Assembly (NCBI GenBank): GCA_039619475.1
Contig: CM077116.1
Location: 149,313,088 to 149,377,087, forward strand
Source of the DNA: Icerya purchasi
Taxonomy: Eukaryota; Arthropoda; Insecta; Hemiptera; Monophlebidae
Length of the DNA stretch: 64,000 nucleotides
Direction of reading: 5' to 3'
This document shows, piece after piece, positions 1 to 14,900 of this stretch; position 1 is the first letter of the stretch, and the number at the start of each line of letters is the position of its first letter. The notes under the pieces are model-generated. The model had not been told where the DNA came from. It did not search any database and saw only the letters and a list, made by a program, of their open reading frames with translations. Made by a program: the position numbers and the translations under genes.

Positions 1-2778
1 TTCTAGTCTGCAAGATATATTAATCCTTCCAAAAATCTACGACTAAATAAAGAACCATAAAACGCGTTTTGCACTAAAATGGTTGATTGCAAAAAAGCGT
101 AAATCGAGCGGTCGAAAATTTATAAAATGACAATCGGTGCGAACTATAGCGTGCAGCTCTCATTTATTGCTCAGCCAGACATGATAAAAGAGATCTGGGC
201 GACCAGCCAAGGGAAAACAACGCCCAGCACGTTGACGGAGAAAACCGGTTGTATAGTGGCTATAACGATAAACAATGAGTATCGTCAACCTAAACGGACT
301 TTTCACGAAACAAAAGGCATTGATGGTGTGAACCGAAAGAAACAAACAAGAGCCACTTTCGTGCGACAAACAATATAAGGAGAATACACAAATTTAAAAA
401 AAAGGACATCATCCCATGAACCGTACAAAATATTGAGCCGCGTTTGATGAACATAAAAAGGTCAATCTCTGATATCCCGCATGTTTAGAAACTCCCCGAA
501 AAGGCACAGTGACTATTGTATCAATTGTAAAGGAAAATGTCCGAGCTGATAAAGTAGGATCTAATGTAGAAATAAGAATAGATAATTTGTAATGAGAACG
601 GAGAAACTTACAATGACCGGAAGTTATCTGCGATTGGAGAGCAAAAAAGAAATAAAACTAATCGTAATAATAATAATCGTAAATAAAGAAACGAAAAAAT
701 CCACCAGATGTAAATAATCGTTAATATATAAGTACAAATAAAATGGGTTAGGTAAGGTAATCAAATAAAAATTTCTACTGAAATTTTTATTTCTTCGGGA
801 TGCGGGGATATGTAATATGTCCATTACACGAAAAAAACAAAAAATATAAATAAATAAATAAAAATATATCATTAATTAATTATAATGTAATGAGAGGGTA
901 AATGCGTGGGAATCTGTCGCTGGCTGGAGAGAGATGGATCGGTATAGATAATGCCACTGAAGGGATTCGCGCGATGATTGGTAATATGAAGAGATGATTG
1001 GTAGGTCTGCGACGGAGAGGAGACAGTTCCGGAAGAAAAAAAAAAACGGTAAATGCCGAAAAATTAGAGAGGAGATTCAGTTCCGTTTCTGCCGAGTTTG
1101 AAGTTAGTTCTCGGGTATTCTTTTGTTCGAAAGAAAGGTCAGTGAAACTGCGAATCGAGTCGTTGAAAAAAATAGCGGCCCGAACGAAAAATTCCTAAGA
1201 ACACGATCCAGCAAGGCCCGAGAACCAAATCTGTCGTCAAAGTTCGATTCAACGATTATAAAAATCCGTTTGGTCTTAACTTGATCAACGCGTAGCGCTC
1301 TTTCCAACAATATGTCATATGATCGGGAGAGCAAACATTTTTTCCCCGAAAGTTCGAGCTTTTGGAGCCCCGAGAGGCTAACTTTGAAGTTGGAAACCTA
1401 GATGTCCCAAACCAGAGAAATAAACGTGCATGTGCATATTTCCCATCTTGTTCAAAATTTTTAGCTATAATACTCGCGTCGCAAATAGGGGCCTACATAT
1501 TAGTTCTCGCGCTTTTTTGAACTTTTCGGAAATTTACATAACTTTTGTACTGTAATTTTTGGATTTTATGAAAGGACTCCTGCATTTTATTTTATATTTT
1601 GAATTTCAACTATATAGGTTTATCGGGTGATGAGTTATGATTTTTTAAGTGATTTTTGAGGTCGTTTTAAATACCATATTATATATTCTTGACGGGTTAT
1701 TGGGTTTTTTTGCGTTCAGAGTAATCGGTCATCTTGAAGTTATATAGATCGTTTTAAAAAAAATTTTAATTGTAATTTACATTCCAAATTTTAAGCTTAT
1801 AAGTGAAATAGTTCCCGAATTATTGCATATTTTAATTAAATATTTTTCTGGTTTCTGAACGACCTTATTAGGATTCCGTACATTATATATGTACGAAATC
1901 CTAAAAAAAGAATAATAATTTTCATAAAAAAGTTGTCTTTGCGTAATTTTTTAAAAGGAGAAGGCGGATAAGATTTTTATCGACTCATATTTTTGCATTA
2001 CCCTTTTTAGATTAGTTTAATTAAAACTGAAATAAAAAGTAACATAAGCAAATTTAGTGATGAATAAAAATTAAACAAACACCAAAACATATTCCAGCTA
2101 AATTCAACTTTATAAATTACTGCTTACAGTAAAAGTTATAGAAAGGAAATGAACGGTTTTTTTCTTTTTCTTTTAAGGGAATATATTAATATTACTGCAT
2201 TGCTTTTCATTAATTGCTCAATTAACATACATTCGTTGTCTCGGTGAATATTCAAGAACTCTTGCATTCTGATTTTAAAAAACACCGATAACATCATCAC
2301 TTCAAAAACGAAATAACTTCATTCATCAACGAAGCCAATTATGAAAACAGCTTAACTTACACTATACTCGATGGTAGCCAGTCTAAACGTTTCTAGCATT
2401 TGTATACATTCTATAAATGAATTTTGTTTTGTCGCCCTCTCATAACGAGCATCGTATAGGCAGACCCGACTTTTTAACAGAGCTCACATATTGTTCTTGT
2501 CAAAACCAACAACTTTTAATACCGTACCATCTTTACAGCAATAAATAAATAATTTATGTTGAATAAAAAATCTATAAAAATTTACTAAGCGATTTCTTTT
2601 GCAAGTCACAAAGCACTCACCCTTAATAACCTAAACGGTGAGATTTTTCTAATACTTCACTTTACAAAACATCAACTTTTAATTTTACCTGTGCAATCGA
2701 TACCTTTGTAACAGTCATAACGTATACTGATAATAATTGTATTTTTGTTTTTCAAGAAATATCTATATTGAAAATTAC
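1..2778. other. CPSF1 intron sequence, no feature recognised
   Basis: AT-rich DNA left of CPSF1 exon 11. Short open frames occur (for example an 83-codon one at 127-378 on the plus strand) but none resembles a known protein and none has coding character. I could not find the next CPSF1 exon here. Confidence 0.6.
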
Positions 2779-2988
2779 CCAATTAAAATTCGTGGGTCTT
2801 TGAGCAGTTAAGCGGACTACGCCTTGTTTCATTTCCTTCAAAGTCAGTAACACCAAGTTTCCGTTCTGCGTTAAAATAATTACGTGCGGATCAACCGACG
2901 AAGCATGCACGACTGGGGATCCCAAATCCAACGGAATATGCTGAACTTGTTCTAATCCTTTTACTAAACGAACCGCTTTCTGCGTTAT
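2779..2988 (-). CDS. CPSF1: CPSF1 exon 11 (last exon in window)
   Basis: Residues 600-669. Starts [15 protein letters not shown] after AATGTAG and contains [11 protein letters not shown], corresponding to the family HFIPVDLGAPIV. Donor GTAATT. The next exon is not visible between 1 and 2778, so the gene continues leftwards out of the window. Confidence 0.85.
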
Positions 2989-5900
2989 CTACATTAACAA
3001 AAGACATTATTTCAGCAAGGCATTTTTTATTACGATCTCGTTAAACAACATTACAAATCTAATTTTAATTTACCTTTTCTCGTAAAATACAATCAAAGCG
3101 TTACAATTAAAAATAACAACACAAAATTGTAGAGTAATCGCGCAATACTTATGCTATTTAGTAAACTAAATTTAAATGAATTGCGAGTTTTAATACACCA
3201 TTAAGGACATTAAATACACATAGAACTTTCCAAAACCATTTGTCACGCTCGTGACAAAAGACAATGTAATCTATCGACATACGACCAAAGCATAGGATTG
3301 AAGTATAATCAATTAACTAATCAAACTAAATTAAAAAAAAAAAAAAAATTACGATTCAATACTTCTGTCTGGGTAGAAGGGTTGAAAATATCCCTCCCAA
3401 TTTTTTTAAACGTCATATATTTATAAAAAAAAAAAAAAAAAAAATTACAAAATTTAATTGGAATCGCTGTAGTCACAGTCTTCATGGTGTTACCGATTTT
3501 CTTTTATAAAGTATTGATCGTTACTATCGGTACACCGTTACTTTCGTTTTGGTAATTTCCTGATGATCGCCTTCTTGAATTCTTCGGTCGGCAGGCGCTC
3601 GAAGAATGTTTCTGCTTCGTGAACTTGTGGATCTTTGAAAATTTCATAGGCGGAGCTTCTTTTTTGTTCAAAAGAGGGAAAAGATAGAAATCGCACAACG
3701 CCAAATCAAGACTGTAGGGTGCGATGTGACTCTACCTCGTGTCCGCTGTACGCGACCAATTCCGTTGGTCTGCGGCCTTCATGAAAGGATTTATGCCATT
3801 GAAAAATCGTTCTCTCGCTAGAACACAATTCAACATAAGCCTCGTTCATCTCTGCAAAGGTTCCGATTGCAAATAGCCCCAGCATGCGTAATAGGGGATT
3901 ACATAACGTTGTTTTTCCGTCAAGTTCATTGTGGAATACACGATTACGTAACACTTTTCCGTAAAACTGACTCTGTTCACGTTATTATAGCGAACGAATT
4001 TTGGCCGGATTTGTTTTTTACAGTTGCAGAATTGAATGGACTAAAATCTTACTTTGGCCGGATGCCGACAGGCTGCATTGTCAGCGCCAGTAACAGTACA
4101 GCTTTGGAACGCCGTATGTGTAGATACATCTATTTCTGATCGCAGCCATACTGCTAATTAAACCGAACTAAAACATTAAACAACGTGTAATAACGTTAAA
4201 ATACGTTTGCTTTCAAGCTATGAAAGCGATCAAACGAATAATAAACAATAAAAACGGATTTCTTCCGCATTTTTCGGTGAAAGACAATAAAATTAACCCA
4301 AACAATTTAGGTCGTATAAAAATATAATAAAAATAATAATATAATTACAGTTAAAAGTTAATCAAGTGGAAGTAATTTTAAATAAATTTGTCGATAAGAT
4401 TAAAAATGTGAATACGTATTTATTGCTACTCGAAAATTACAAAAACAGAGCAAAAACAAAACAAAAACGGAGTTAATTTCTCGAAGAACAAAATAAAAAT
4501 AGGATACCTTCTTAAGCGGGAAAATAAATTAAATGCAGATGCTGAAATTCTTCAGAAATTTCCCTAAATGCAGAGATTAATAAAATGATTTTTAAGTTAA
4601 CTTTCCTTTAAACAGCAATGTGTTTGTAAAATTTTTAGTTTACCAATTTAGAAAGATCTTTTTCTTTTTTTGCTTAAATAATAATAATAAAAAAAAAATA
4701 AAGTCACACAATATGGCATAGGATACATCAAATAAACTATATTCAATAAGCAATTTAAAAGGTTCAATGAATTAACCTGAAAATATATGAAGACTTCCCC
4801 ACTGGGCAATAACGACTGCACAAAAGAAATCTTAACGAAATATATCGGTAATACAGAAAACGATATTTTTATAATGATTTCAAAAATACAACGCACCTCT
4901 AGAAAATCTGAGCTTTAACGTAAGCTCCTGCAGCACGTATATACGTGCTAGGAGAAAGGAGAAAAACAAACAGATTTATAAAGTAATGTTATCCATCCGA
5001 CACAATCACATACCAAATCGGAGATGTCACGAATTCCACCGAAATAGGAATTTTACGTTTGATTAATAATGCGACGAATACTTTTACGTAAAATTTTCTA
5101 ACATACACTGCTATAAAGTTACTTAAATCAACATTAAGAATACAAACACGAATGGTACATACCAACAAAAATTTCAAAGAAATAATTTACAATTTATCTT
5201 TACGTGAAATTAAATACCCGAAAAAAAAAAAAAAAAAACACATATAAAAAGAGAAATTTTAACTGTTAAGAAAACAGCTAAAGACATTAAATTCTGCAAT
5301 AACTGAAGGAATAATTATTTACGTCACTCTAAACTTAATTTTGTACCAATCACTTATTTTACTTTAACAATAAAATAAGATAAGAACAAACGCATATAAT
5401 TCTTAAACTATCGCATAATATAATTTCATTTTACTTCTCTTTTTTTACACTGAAATCTTTATTTCAATGTTAATGTTATACCTGTATAATATACTTGTTA
5501 TTTCCCAAATTTCCGGCAAATATCGTAGGCTCTTGCGATTCAAATCCTGAATGATCAATTTCATTTATCTCGCGGCCAGTTTGCAGTATCTACAAGAATA
5601 AAAATCGCGAATAAATTTTATCTTCATCTTTGGCGAACGATGCAATTCAAATATAGTACTACTATTATAGATATTACCAACGTTCCAATAATAAAATCGT
5701 CAATTAATTCGCTGAAACGAAAATATAAAGTCGCCAGTGAAAATTTTATAATTACTCATTTTCCTATTATATGTTTGCAATTTTAATTTCAAGCAGGAGC
5801 AAATTAATTTATTTATCCTATCCATAAAACGCACTTTAAAATTATAATACGCACTCGTTGTGACCGCAGTACAAGTATAATTTAAGTGTAAATCTACACT

Positions 5901-8900
5901 TTGTATGCACAATGGTGTGCCATTAGCTGCTACGAAATTATTTAAAAAAAATTATTATTTTATTATTTCTTTGTCATCGCTAAAGTTGAATTCTGAATTA
6001 CCGAGCTACTGGTAGTCTCTAACCACTCGACTATCGCAAAAATAAATACAAAATTATATAACGCTTTAATAAAGTAATCGTGGCCGGAATTTCTTCAACA
6101 CGTCATCGAGTAAACATATGGTTTTTTTAAGAAATTACTATGTGCAAAAGAATTTTCCTTTAACTATAACCGCGGAAATCGCTACTTTAAGACCAGTTTC
6201 GATGTTCGCAATACGAATAGGAAGCCCCTTTATTCAACTAATCTCACAATTTATACTAATGATGAATTTAATTTTTCGAATGTTTTCCAAAAAAAAAAAT
6301 ACGGAAAAAACGGGAAAAAACATCCCCGTTCATAAAGCTTAAAGTTTTAACCAACGAGATGGTTCCGAATTTAATATTAACTAACCGTAGTTTTAAGTGT
6401 AAATAATCACTAATACAATTTTTCCAGATTTTTGTTCCACTAATATTTAAGCCACGAAATTTTCTTGCGCACCACCACCAACCGATTCGATTTTGTCCAC
6501 ATCAGCAGAACGTGAAATTAATCACGCTGTACAATTCATATTTTCCTGGTAACTGATAATAGTCGGCAATAACAACCATATTTAAAAAGTCTATAAGAGC
6601 GTGTATGGAAGTCTGTTTTTAAAATTATTTCTTTCATAATACATCTGTAATAGAGTAGAAGTAAAACGTTATGTTATATTGAGCAACAGATTATTCCAGA
6701 AACAATCAGTTAATTACGTTACGCGTAATAGGTTGATGTAATCCACACTACGCTTTGAAAAAAGTAGCTCCCGTTAATTCCCTAATGTGAAGATTAGCGT
6801 ACACATTTATTTAGCCTGACAGAGAATTAACTGAATCCGATTATTTTGTTTATTTAGCCGTCCATTCGCTAACTCTTACTAGTTATTTGTTTACCAAAGC
6901 ATCAATTTAAAACCTGGCATCTCTGGTAACACCTACCGCATAAGTGTACCGTTTTATATAATTTCATTCTATACCTTAAAAGTGCAAACTTCAAATGAGT
7001 TTTTTCGACGTCTTAAATGAATATTTCATCAATGTCTCGATTATAAGTTCTTCTCTGTTGAACAAAGTAAAATTGTTATGCCATGTATTAAAGACAGTTT
7101 GAAACTTCTTTATTCGTTTATTTTTATTTTTTCCAAAATAACATATATTCGGTATTATCATCATCATATATATTGATGAATTAGTCAACGTAATTTTAAA
7201 GGATAAATTTCTAATTATATGTTCAAACTAATACTAACGAAAATACTTTTTTAATTCATATTATAATCGGTAAAACTGAAAACTGGAGTTCGCAATTTGA
7301 CCCAAAATGTTGGAGTATATTTCAAAATTCGAGGGGAAAATAAGCGAACATAGATCATTATACTTTGTTCATAAATTCAAAATTAATAAAAATTATTTAA
7401 AATTATTGTAATAGTTAAACATATGAATATTTCACAATTTTCGTAAAATTATCGTCAAAAAATTTACTTTTTTAAATACATTTATGAGAATAAAAATCAA
7501 TTAAAAGTAGTACATTTTTCGCTTAATTTTTTAGCGGAGAAGGAAAGGTTAAAAATTAAAAAGTCGAACTGTCTATAATACATATTTTTAAAACAAATTA
7601 CCTCAACATTGCTCGATTCAAATAAAATATTATTATTCTGTCCGATTCGATGAGCTGTTTTCAGCTAAGAAATACTTATCGTTCAATACAAAATCACATC
7701 CATATATTTACATAATCAGAAGCTTACCAGTATCCTTTGCTGAATGTGGCGTAAAGGTTAACTCTGTTTGGATCCTAGAATAGACAGATATCCATGGTAA
7801 TGAAGTGGCCGATACGGCTGTCAAAGACGCTTGGATTAACGGTTCTTTAGTTCCATACTGAAATCTTGACCTTATTAAATATGCTCACAAAAAATATTGG
7901 GAAGCAATATGATCAAATCCCTATACCACGTAATAATACGAAGCTGTTCAATCCATTATCTTTAACGCTCCCGCGGGTTTCGTTATATTTCGTCCGTTTC
8001 TACCAATAGCTGATTGTTCGTGACTATATAATATGTAGTCTTCGGATAGTTGCAAGCCGCTTTCGTATTTCCTGTGTATAACATGACTTCTCTCTATTGT
8101 CAACACCCACTGAACTCATATAAAATAGCAGACGTCTATCATCTCATCCTTGAACATAACTTGCATACGACACAACAAATTAATTTGTATAGTTTAATAA
8201 TTTACTTTCAGATCGCTCTTCCATCTGGTGTTAACTCTATCCTGATCACCGGTAGTGTAGCATTATACAAGTTATTATTTAATTATATAGTTAAGTGTAA
8301 TATCACTGTTAGTATTATTTATGGTTTTGTCAAAATGATTATAACTTACCGACGATGAGTGAAATTTCGAAATTAAAAAAAACAAAAAAAAGCATTTATT
8401 CCCACTTTTAAATTGAAAATATAATTCAAATTGTACCACAAAAATCACAGTATGTACACGTAAAGCATAATTTTGTTCGCTTTAGAACAGTAATCAAATT
8501 TAAATATTATTGACGTACCATGGTCGATTCCAGTTGACTGAGTATCATGAAAGCATGGTGGTCATCGGCAGAATTCGGCCCAATTACCGTCCACATATCT
8601 ACATAACCGGCTAACTGAAATGTTGTAATTACCTGAAAGAATATTTATATTCAAAACGATGTAGATTTTAAACACAACTACCGTCTTAAAAATAAACTAG
8701 AAAACTAAATTATAACGGCGATTTGAAATGATTAATACATATTTCAAACTTAATTACGCTAATAATTGCTTTTTACTCCAGAGTAAACCGAACAAATCTC
8801 TCTATGTCTTTATTTTTTTACTATTGTCGTTGTTTAATTTATATTAGATTTCTCTTTGTGCTCGTTACCTGTCTGTAGGAGAACTGTTAATTTTTATTAT

Positions 8901-11900
8901 CTTACAAATTACTCTGAAAATAATGATACAAACCTGCGGTCTAATAGATTGTTGTAATATACATAAAGCTCCATTTTTTCCGTAACCTGACGTCGTAACT
9001 AGTTCTACATCCGGATCTAAACTATTACAAAATTCTTCAGAAAGAAATGCTGGTTCTCCCATCGATACCATACCACATGGTCCAATATTTAATAAGCTGT
9101 CGCATACCTTAAAAAATAAAAACAAAACGCAATTTTTTAAAATAGAAATGTTCCGAAAAATAAAACAAAATAATAGAGAAAATAGAAATTTAAATAAAAG
9201 CATTCTCTATTTATTTACTTCTCGATAAATTTAGAAAAATTACGATCTGCTTTGCGCTAATAGCATTAATAACAATGCAGAACAACTTCCACTTTCATGC
9301 AGAAACAATATTTGCGTTTACTTATTCTGTTCAGGAATGCCTACCATAATATCGATAATCGCGGGAATTGTATATTTATTATTATTTTAAATAAGTATTA
9401 TTTTTCATTCGCTTTCTTAAAAGATAGACATAGTTAAAATTTTACATTGACTAATAAATTAATATTTCTTCACCCGTCGAACGCTAAAAAACAGTCCTGT
9501 TAAAATAATTACAAAAATTATTTGATTATTAATATATAAAAGAGAACTGTACGCAATACTGTGGTCAGCTAATGCTGTCATAGCTGTTACGTGGTGATGC
9601 AGTGGCGGATCCACGGAGTGGGGGGGGGGATATATGAGACATTTTCCCCTCAAAGAACCAAAGCATCTATGAAAAAATTTATTATAACAGAGAAACTTAA
9701 TTTATGCTATAAAAAATTTGTATGCATTTCACCTACGGATTTAATTACAACTAATTTTTAACACTATTTTCTAGGAAAACTATTAATGTTCCTTTCTTAT
9801 TATATTTTAAACACAACTGTCGTCGATCTTTTGCCATTTTTATTTATTTTTAATTTTTATTTCGTAATGTAAATGAAAATAGTTCAATGAGAAATATATA
9901 TATTTTTTTTACTTGCTCATGAACAAAGAGAATTCGGATCGGATTACTAACAAAAATAAAAAAGAAGTAAAGTCGAATAAAAATACTATCTTTCTTACTA
10001 TTTCTAAACTACCACTTTAGCTAGAATTTTATAATTTCGTTTTATTTTTCACCCCTAAACATAAAACTAAATTTAAATTAAACTGTAAGGATAATGTATT
10101 TTTAAAACATTTTAAAATTTCTATAAAGGTCGCTATTTGATTTTCTTTATGAAACAAGGAGTATTTCTCAAATCTACTGCCTACCGTAGGAGATTTTACG
10201 TAAGTATACCCCCCCCGTAAATGACCTTCTGGATCCGCCCCTGGATGATGGATTCTTTGGCTCTAACATTGATAAACTTGGCTCCGGGAAAATGACTTAC
10301 TGATCGTATAATTACAATTTAATTTGAAAAAAACGCATTTTACAGAACGATATTTCCACCGGACATTACATTATTCTGTTAAGATAAAGGAAGCCTTTTA
10401 CTAATGACTCCGATTGATCTCGATTTAAGATGAGTAGTTCCTCACTTGACCAGACAAGATATTCTACCAACTCCGCTCTGAAGAAATCTTTAGGGGCGTC
10501 TTTTTTCTCCATCGCTTTTATAGTAATGCTGTATGCAAATCACTCTCGGCGTCTATTCGTGGTGGTTCGATCACTCTTAACCGACACAATACGTTCTCAG
10601 TTATACCCCTCCCCACTTTCTCTCTCACCTCACATGTTGCTTCGACGTAAAATTTATGATTTACAAATTATTTGCACCCTACACTAATCGAGTACTGTTG
10701 TTACAGCTAAAATCGTAACCAGTGGACATCAACATTATACAGATATATGCACCTACGATTGATGCATCAGAGGACGAGCTAAAACAATTAACGGCACTAA
10801 AAAGTTGTAAGGAACAGGAAGCTGCACATTCATCATAGAAGTTTTCAATGCCAAAGTGGGAAATACAATTACAAAAGAGATAATCGGACCATTTGGATTG
10901 GGAACCAGAAACAACCAGGAAGATTTTTTAGCAATTTTGCCAACAAAATAATTTAACCATTATGAATACTTACTGTGAACTATCGCTTAAAAAACTATAT
11001 GCATAGAAAACCTAGGCACAATAGTCCAAAATCAGATTCATTATATAATATTAAAAATATTATAAAACACATTCTACAAAAAATTATATTTTAAAATGTT
11101 AAAAAAACCGACATGTTTCGGAGTTATGTACTCCATAATTATGGCATTAATAAATAAAGTTAATAATAGTTAATAAACGCTTTAGAAATAGTGTATCATT
11201 CATAAAGACCGTGTCTACTACTGCTGCTAAAATAGACCACAATCTATTACAGGCCAAGATACTTCTAAGATAAAAAAAAAATTAGAAAGAGCAAGAAGTC
11301 AAGGATAGATCTTCAGATGTTGCAAAATCAAGAAATATAGCAAAAAGTAAAAGAGCAAGTGCAAATTAGAAGATCACCGCCGAAAATACTGAAGAAGAAT
11401 AGAAGCAAATAAAATCTGAAATTAATGATGCAACAAAAGAACATTTTACAAAAAAAAAAAAAAAAAGCAAGCAACATAAGAAACGGATAAACCAGTGAAA
11501 TGTTAGATATGATAGAGCACAGAAGAAAAGAAAAAATGATCCGCAAATTTGGCAGAAACATCAGACAAAAAATAGCACGGGTAAAGGAAGAACGGCTAAA
11601 TACAAAATGCAAAGCGACTGAGCAACTACAAAACAAACACGATGAATTTTACATACACAAAAATATTATTAAAAAAAACATATAACTTTTTTAAAGATGG
11701 AGAATGAAGATATCATAACAGACAAAGTTGCAAGGTAAAGGATGTGAATACTCTATTCAACGATCGAGAAGAGTTGGTTCCTCAGGATGAAATGGATATA
11801 TTACCAATCGTAGAATCAAAAACAGAGGCGACAATCAAACAAGCTAAAGTACGGAAAGCGCTAGGACCGGATGAAATACCGGTGAAGTTACTAAAAATGT

Positions 11901-14900
11901 TAGGTCCTATGAAGATCAGCAAAATTATTAGATTTTTCAATGTAATCTGCAAAAATGGGAAACTACCGGAAGACTGGCTAGAGTCGAGGTTCATTGTCTT
12001 ACCAAAAACAACAAATGCATACAAATGTGATGAATATAGATTACTGAGTCTTATGAGTTACGTAATAAAAGTATTTTTACGAGTAATTTTCATCGACGCA
12101 TAACTAAAATATGCGAAGAAAATATGGAGTCAGTTTGGTTTTCGTAACGAAGTGGGAACAAGAGAAGCACTACTCTACATGAAAACATTAATCTAGAAAT
12201 TCAGAAATCAGTCTACATTTGTTTTATAGACTACCACGAAGCATTCGACAAAGTACGACATATGGAATTAATAAAAACATTAAAAAGCATCGGTATTAAC
12301 CAGACTGATATAAGAATTTTTCAAACTCCGCGAAAACCAACATGCAAAAATGTTAATAGACAAGCAACTGACTGCGCAAATACCAATACGGCAAGGGGTC
12401 AAACAAAGATGTATACTGTTACCACCGCTGTTTAATCTATATATATTCAGAGGCAATTTTTGTCGAAGCTTTAGAGCGATGTGATGAAGAAATAAAAATT
12501 GCGGGCGAACAAATTTCAGTAATTTCGTTCTATGCGCATTATTTTCTATTTGTAACTGCTCAAACGACAGACCACTAGAAAAAACCGCAGTTTTTGTTTT
12601 TGCAATTTCAATTAATATCTGATTATTTGAATTATGAGGAATCAAAACTATAACGCGCTGGATGGTACACAGCTTCGGTCTAGGAACGGTAGATGACATT
12701 TTACAAGAAATGGCCTAACCGTCGAAAAAGGATAATTTACATTACCATCCGTACTTTTCTTTAAATATTCATTGAAAAATGCGGATTATCTGATTTTTTT
12801 ATAATTTACATTACAAAGATATTACAAAATAAAAACGGATTACCTCGAATATATAGGTCGTAATTCGCGTAACTGACGTATGCCTTTCTTTTCCGTAAAC
12901 CTCAAATTCATCAACATCGCGTATATCAGATACGTTAGATGCCATACAATCACCTAATAATCAAATGTACAATGATGCTAGTATATATTTTTATATTAAA
13001 GTACTAAATATACAACTTTGTCCGAACATTTAAAGATTGTCTCGATAATCAAGTATATTTCAGATCAATATCTTTTTAAACCGTGTTAAAATTAAAGTTT
13101 AATCGTAAGTGATCTACGTTTTTTTTTTTTTTAAACCAACCATGATGCCGCTGGAGCACAGTCGCGATATGCTCTACGAAAAATTAGCTAAAATTAAGCG
13201 TAATTCTTATTTCTAATCATAATAGTTGCTTTCAAAATTATCACTGCAATTTTGAAATTAATCACACCGATACCTGATTCACCTTTAATTTCCAACTCCT
13301 TGTTAACAATCTCTTTCCTAAAAAATATTATATTTTATACGAGTATCATAAAAACAAGTTCCCTGAAATGAGACGTGGTGTAATCCGGTTTATGGATATC
13401 CCGTAATACACAACTGCCATTACTAACAATATTAAATCGTTTTTTGTATTGACAGGTAGTTCGTCTACCCATGGACTGATCATTCCAACCGTACCTAATA
13501 CCGTTAGTGCTAATAAAACTAGGCAAAAAGTTCGGTAATCGGAGATTTATTAATTCTACCAAACTTATAGAACCTTAAAATCAAATGCTGACTTAAATAA
13601 GCATAAGTCTATAGAATAGATGTCAGTAATTACCGGAGGGATTCCTGCGATTCTGCCATTATAAAAGATATTTTTGAAAATTAATAAAAATAAGAATTTT
13701 TGTAAAGTACGATTGTTAAATACTCGTATTTTTGATGTGATATACAATAATAACGGTAATTGTCAGTCAGTATTTAAAAGTTCAAATTCAGAAGAAGTTT
13801 AAAATGTGACTTTTAAAAATATACTATCAATGGGACCAAAAGAAAACTAACCGAACATATTTTGTGAACGCCTTATAATCGGATTACATTATCAACTTAA
13901 AATCAAAATACAAAACGCAATGCTCATTTTATATAAAATGTAGCTGAAAAAGAAAATGTTAACAAATTTTTTTTAAACACAAATAGGTTCTTTATCACAA
14001 ATACAATTTTTCATGTTTTCCCTTTATCTTCAACAATATATATAAAATGATTTTAACACCTAAAATAAGTTTTCTAAACTGATTTCCGAATTAATATTTT
14101 TACAGTTGCTAAAACTTAAATTGTGTCACTTTTAATTTTGTCAATAAATACATCGAAATTGACGAAGCGAAAAACTCTCATGTCAAAAATACCTGTCATT
14201 AGGCAGAACTCCTGCGATAGTGATGCTAACTGAAAATTTTATTAAGCCGTATTTACCTCATCAGTGCAAAACCACCTTTTTTTCTCCCATCAGTTATTAA
14301 ATATATAGAGCCGATTTTTCATTTTAATTACATATTGTTAAAATATGAATGATATTACGTCACTTTCAATTAAACATCTATTTGGTATTAGTCACTCTCA
14401 GGCTTAGAATTTATTTAATCAGTGAACAGCATTTCACATAGTGCATAACTTTAATTAAACAGTTGAATTCGAAGATGTTCAGTATCTGAGACCGTAATTA
14501 CGAAACAATCTGCCATAAAAAAACATAAACTTGTTTTAGACGTGACAAATAAAAAAAATTCCATAAAATATAAAAGTTGTTACAATTTACAAATTTTAAA
14601 AATTGTAAAACTAGTCAAACGGTATAAAAAACTTTTATGAACTCGAAATCACTTAAAATTATGTAACTTTCCAAAAACATTCATGACAGGAAACATAAAC
14701 TTGAAACATGATAATCCCACATTGCAAGCTTTTTTTTTTCATACTGGATAAGTGTAAGACTATAATTTTGTTTCGACAATTTATAATTTAATTTATTTCA
14801 AATCATAGTATAAGTATAACTCAAACGTGTATTTTAACGACGATATTGCGCAAAAATACATCTATGAAATCTAATCGCGGAAACTCTAAAAGCACCGCCT

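Noticed and set aside
127..378. 83-codon plus-strand open frame
   Set aside because: No recognisable family, overlapped by an open frame on the other strand, and within CPSF1 intron DNA; treated as chance.
8050..8358. 102-codon plus-strand frame in CPSF1 intron 9
   Set aside because: Composition is that expected of AT-rich DNA (Ile, Leu, Tyr, Asn) and no motif is visible.
11328..11636. 102-codon minus-strand frame opposite the LINE remnant
   Set aside because: Phe/Leu/Cys-rich shadow of the A-rich LINE linker on the other strand.
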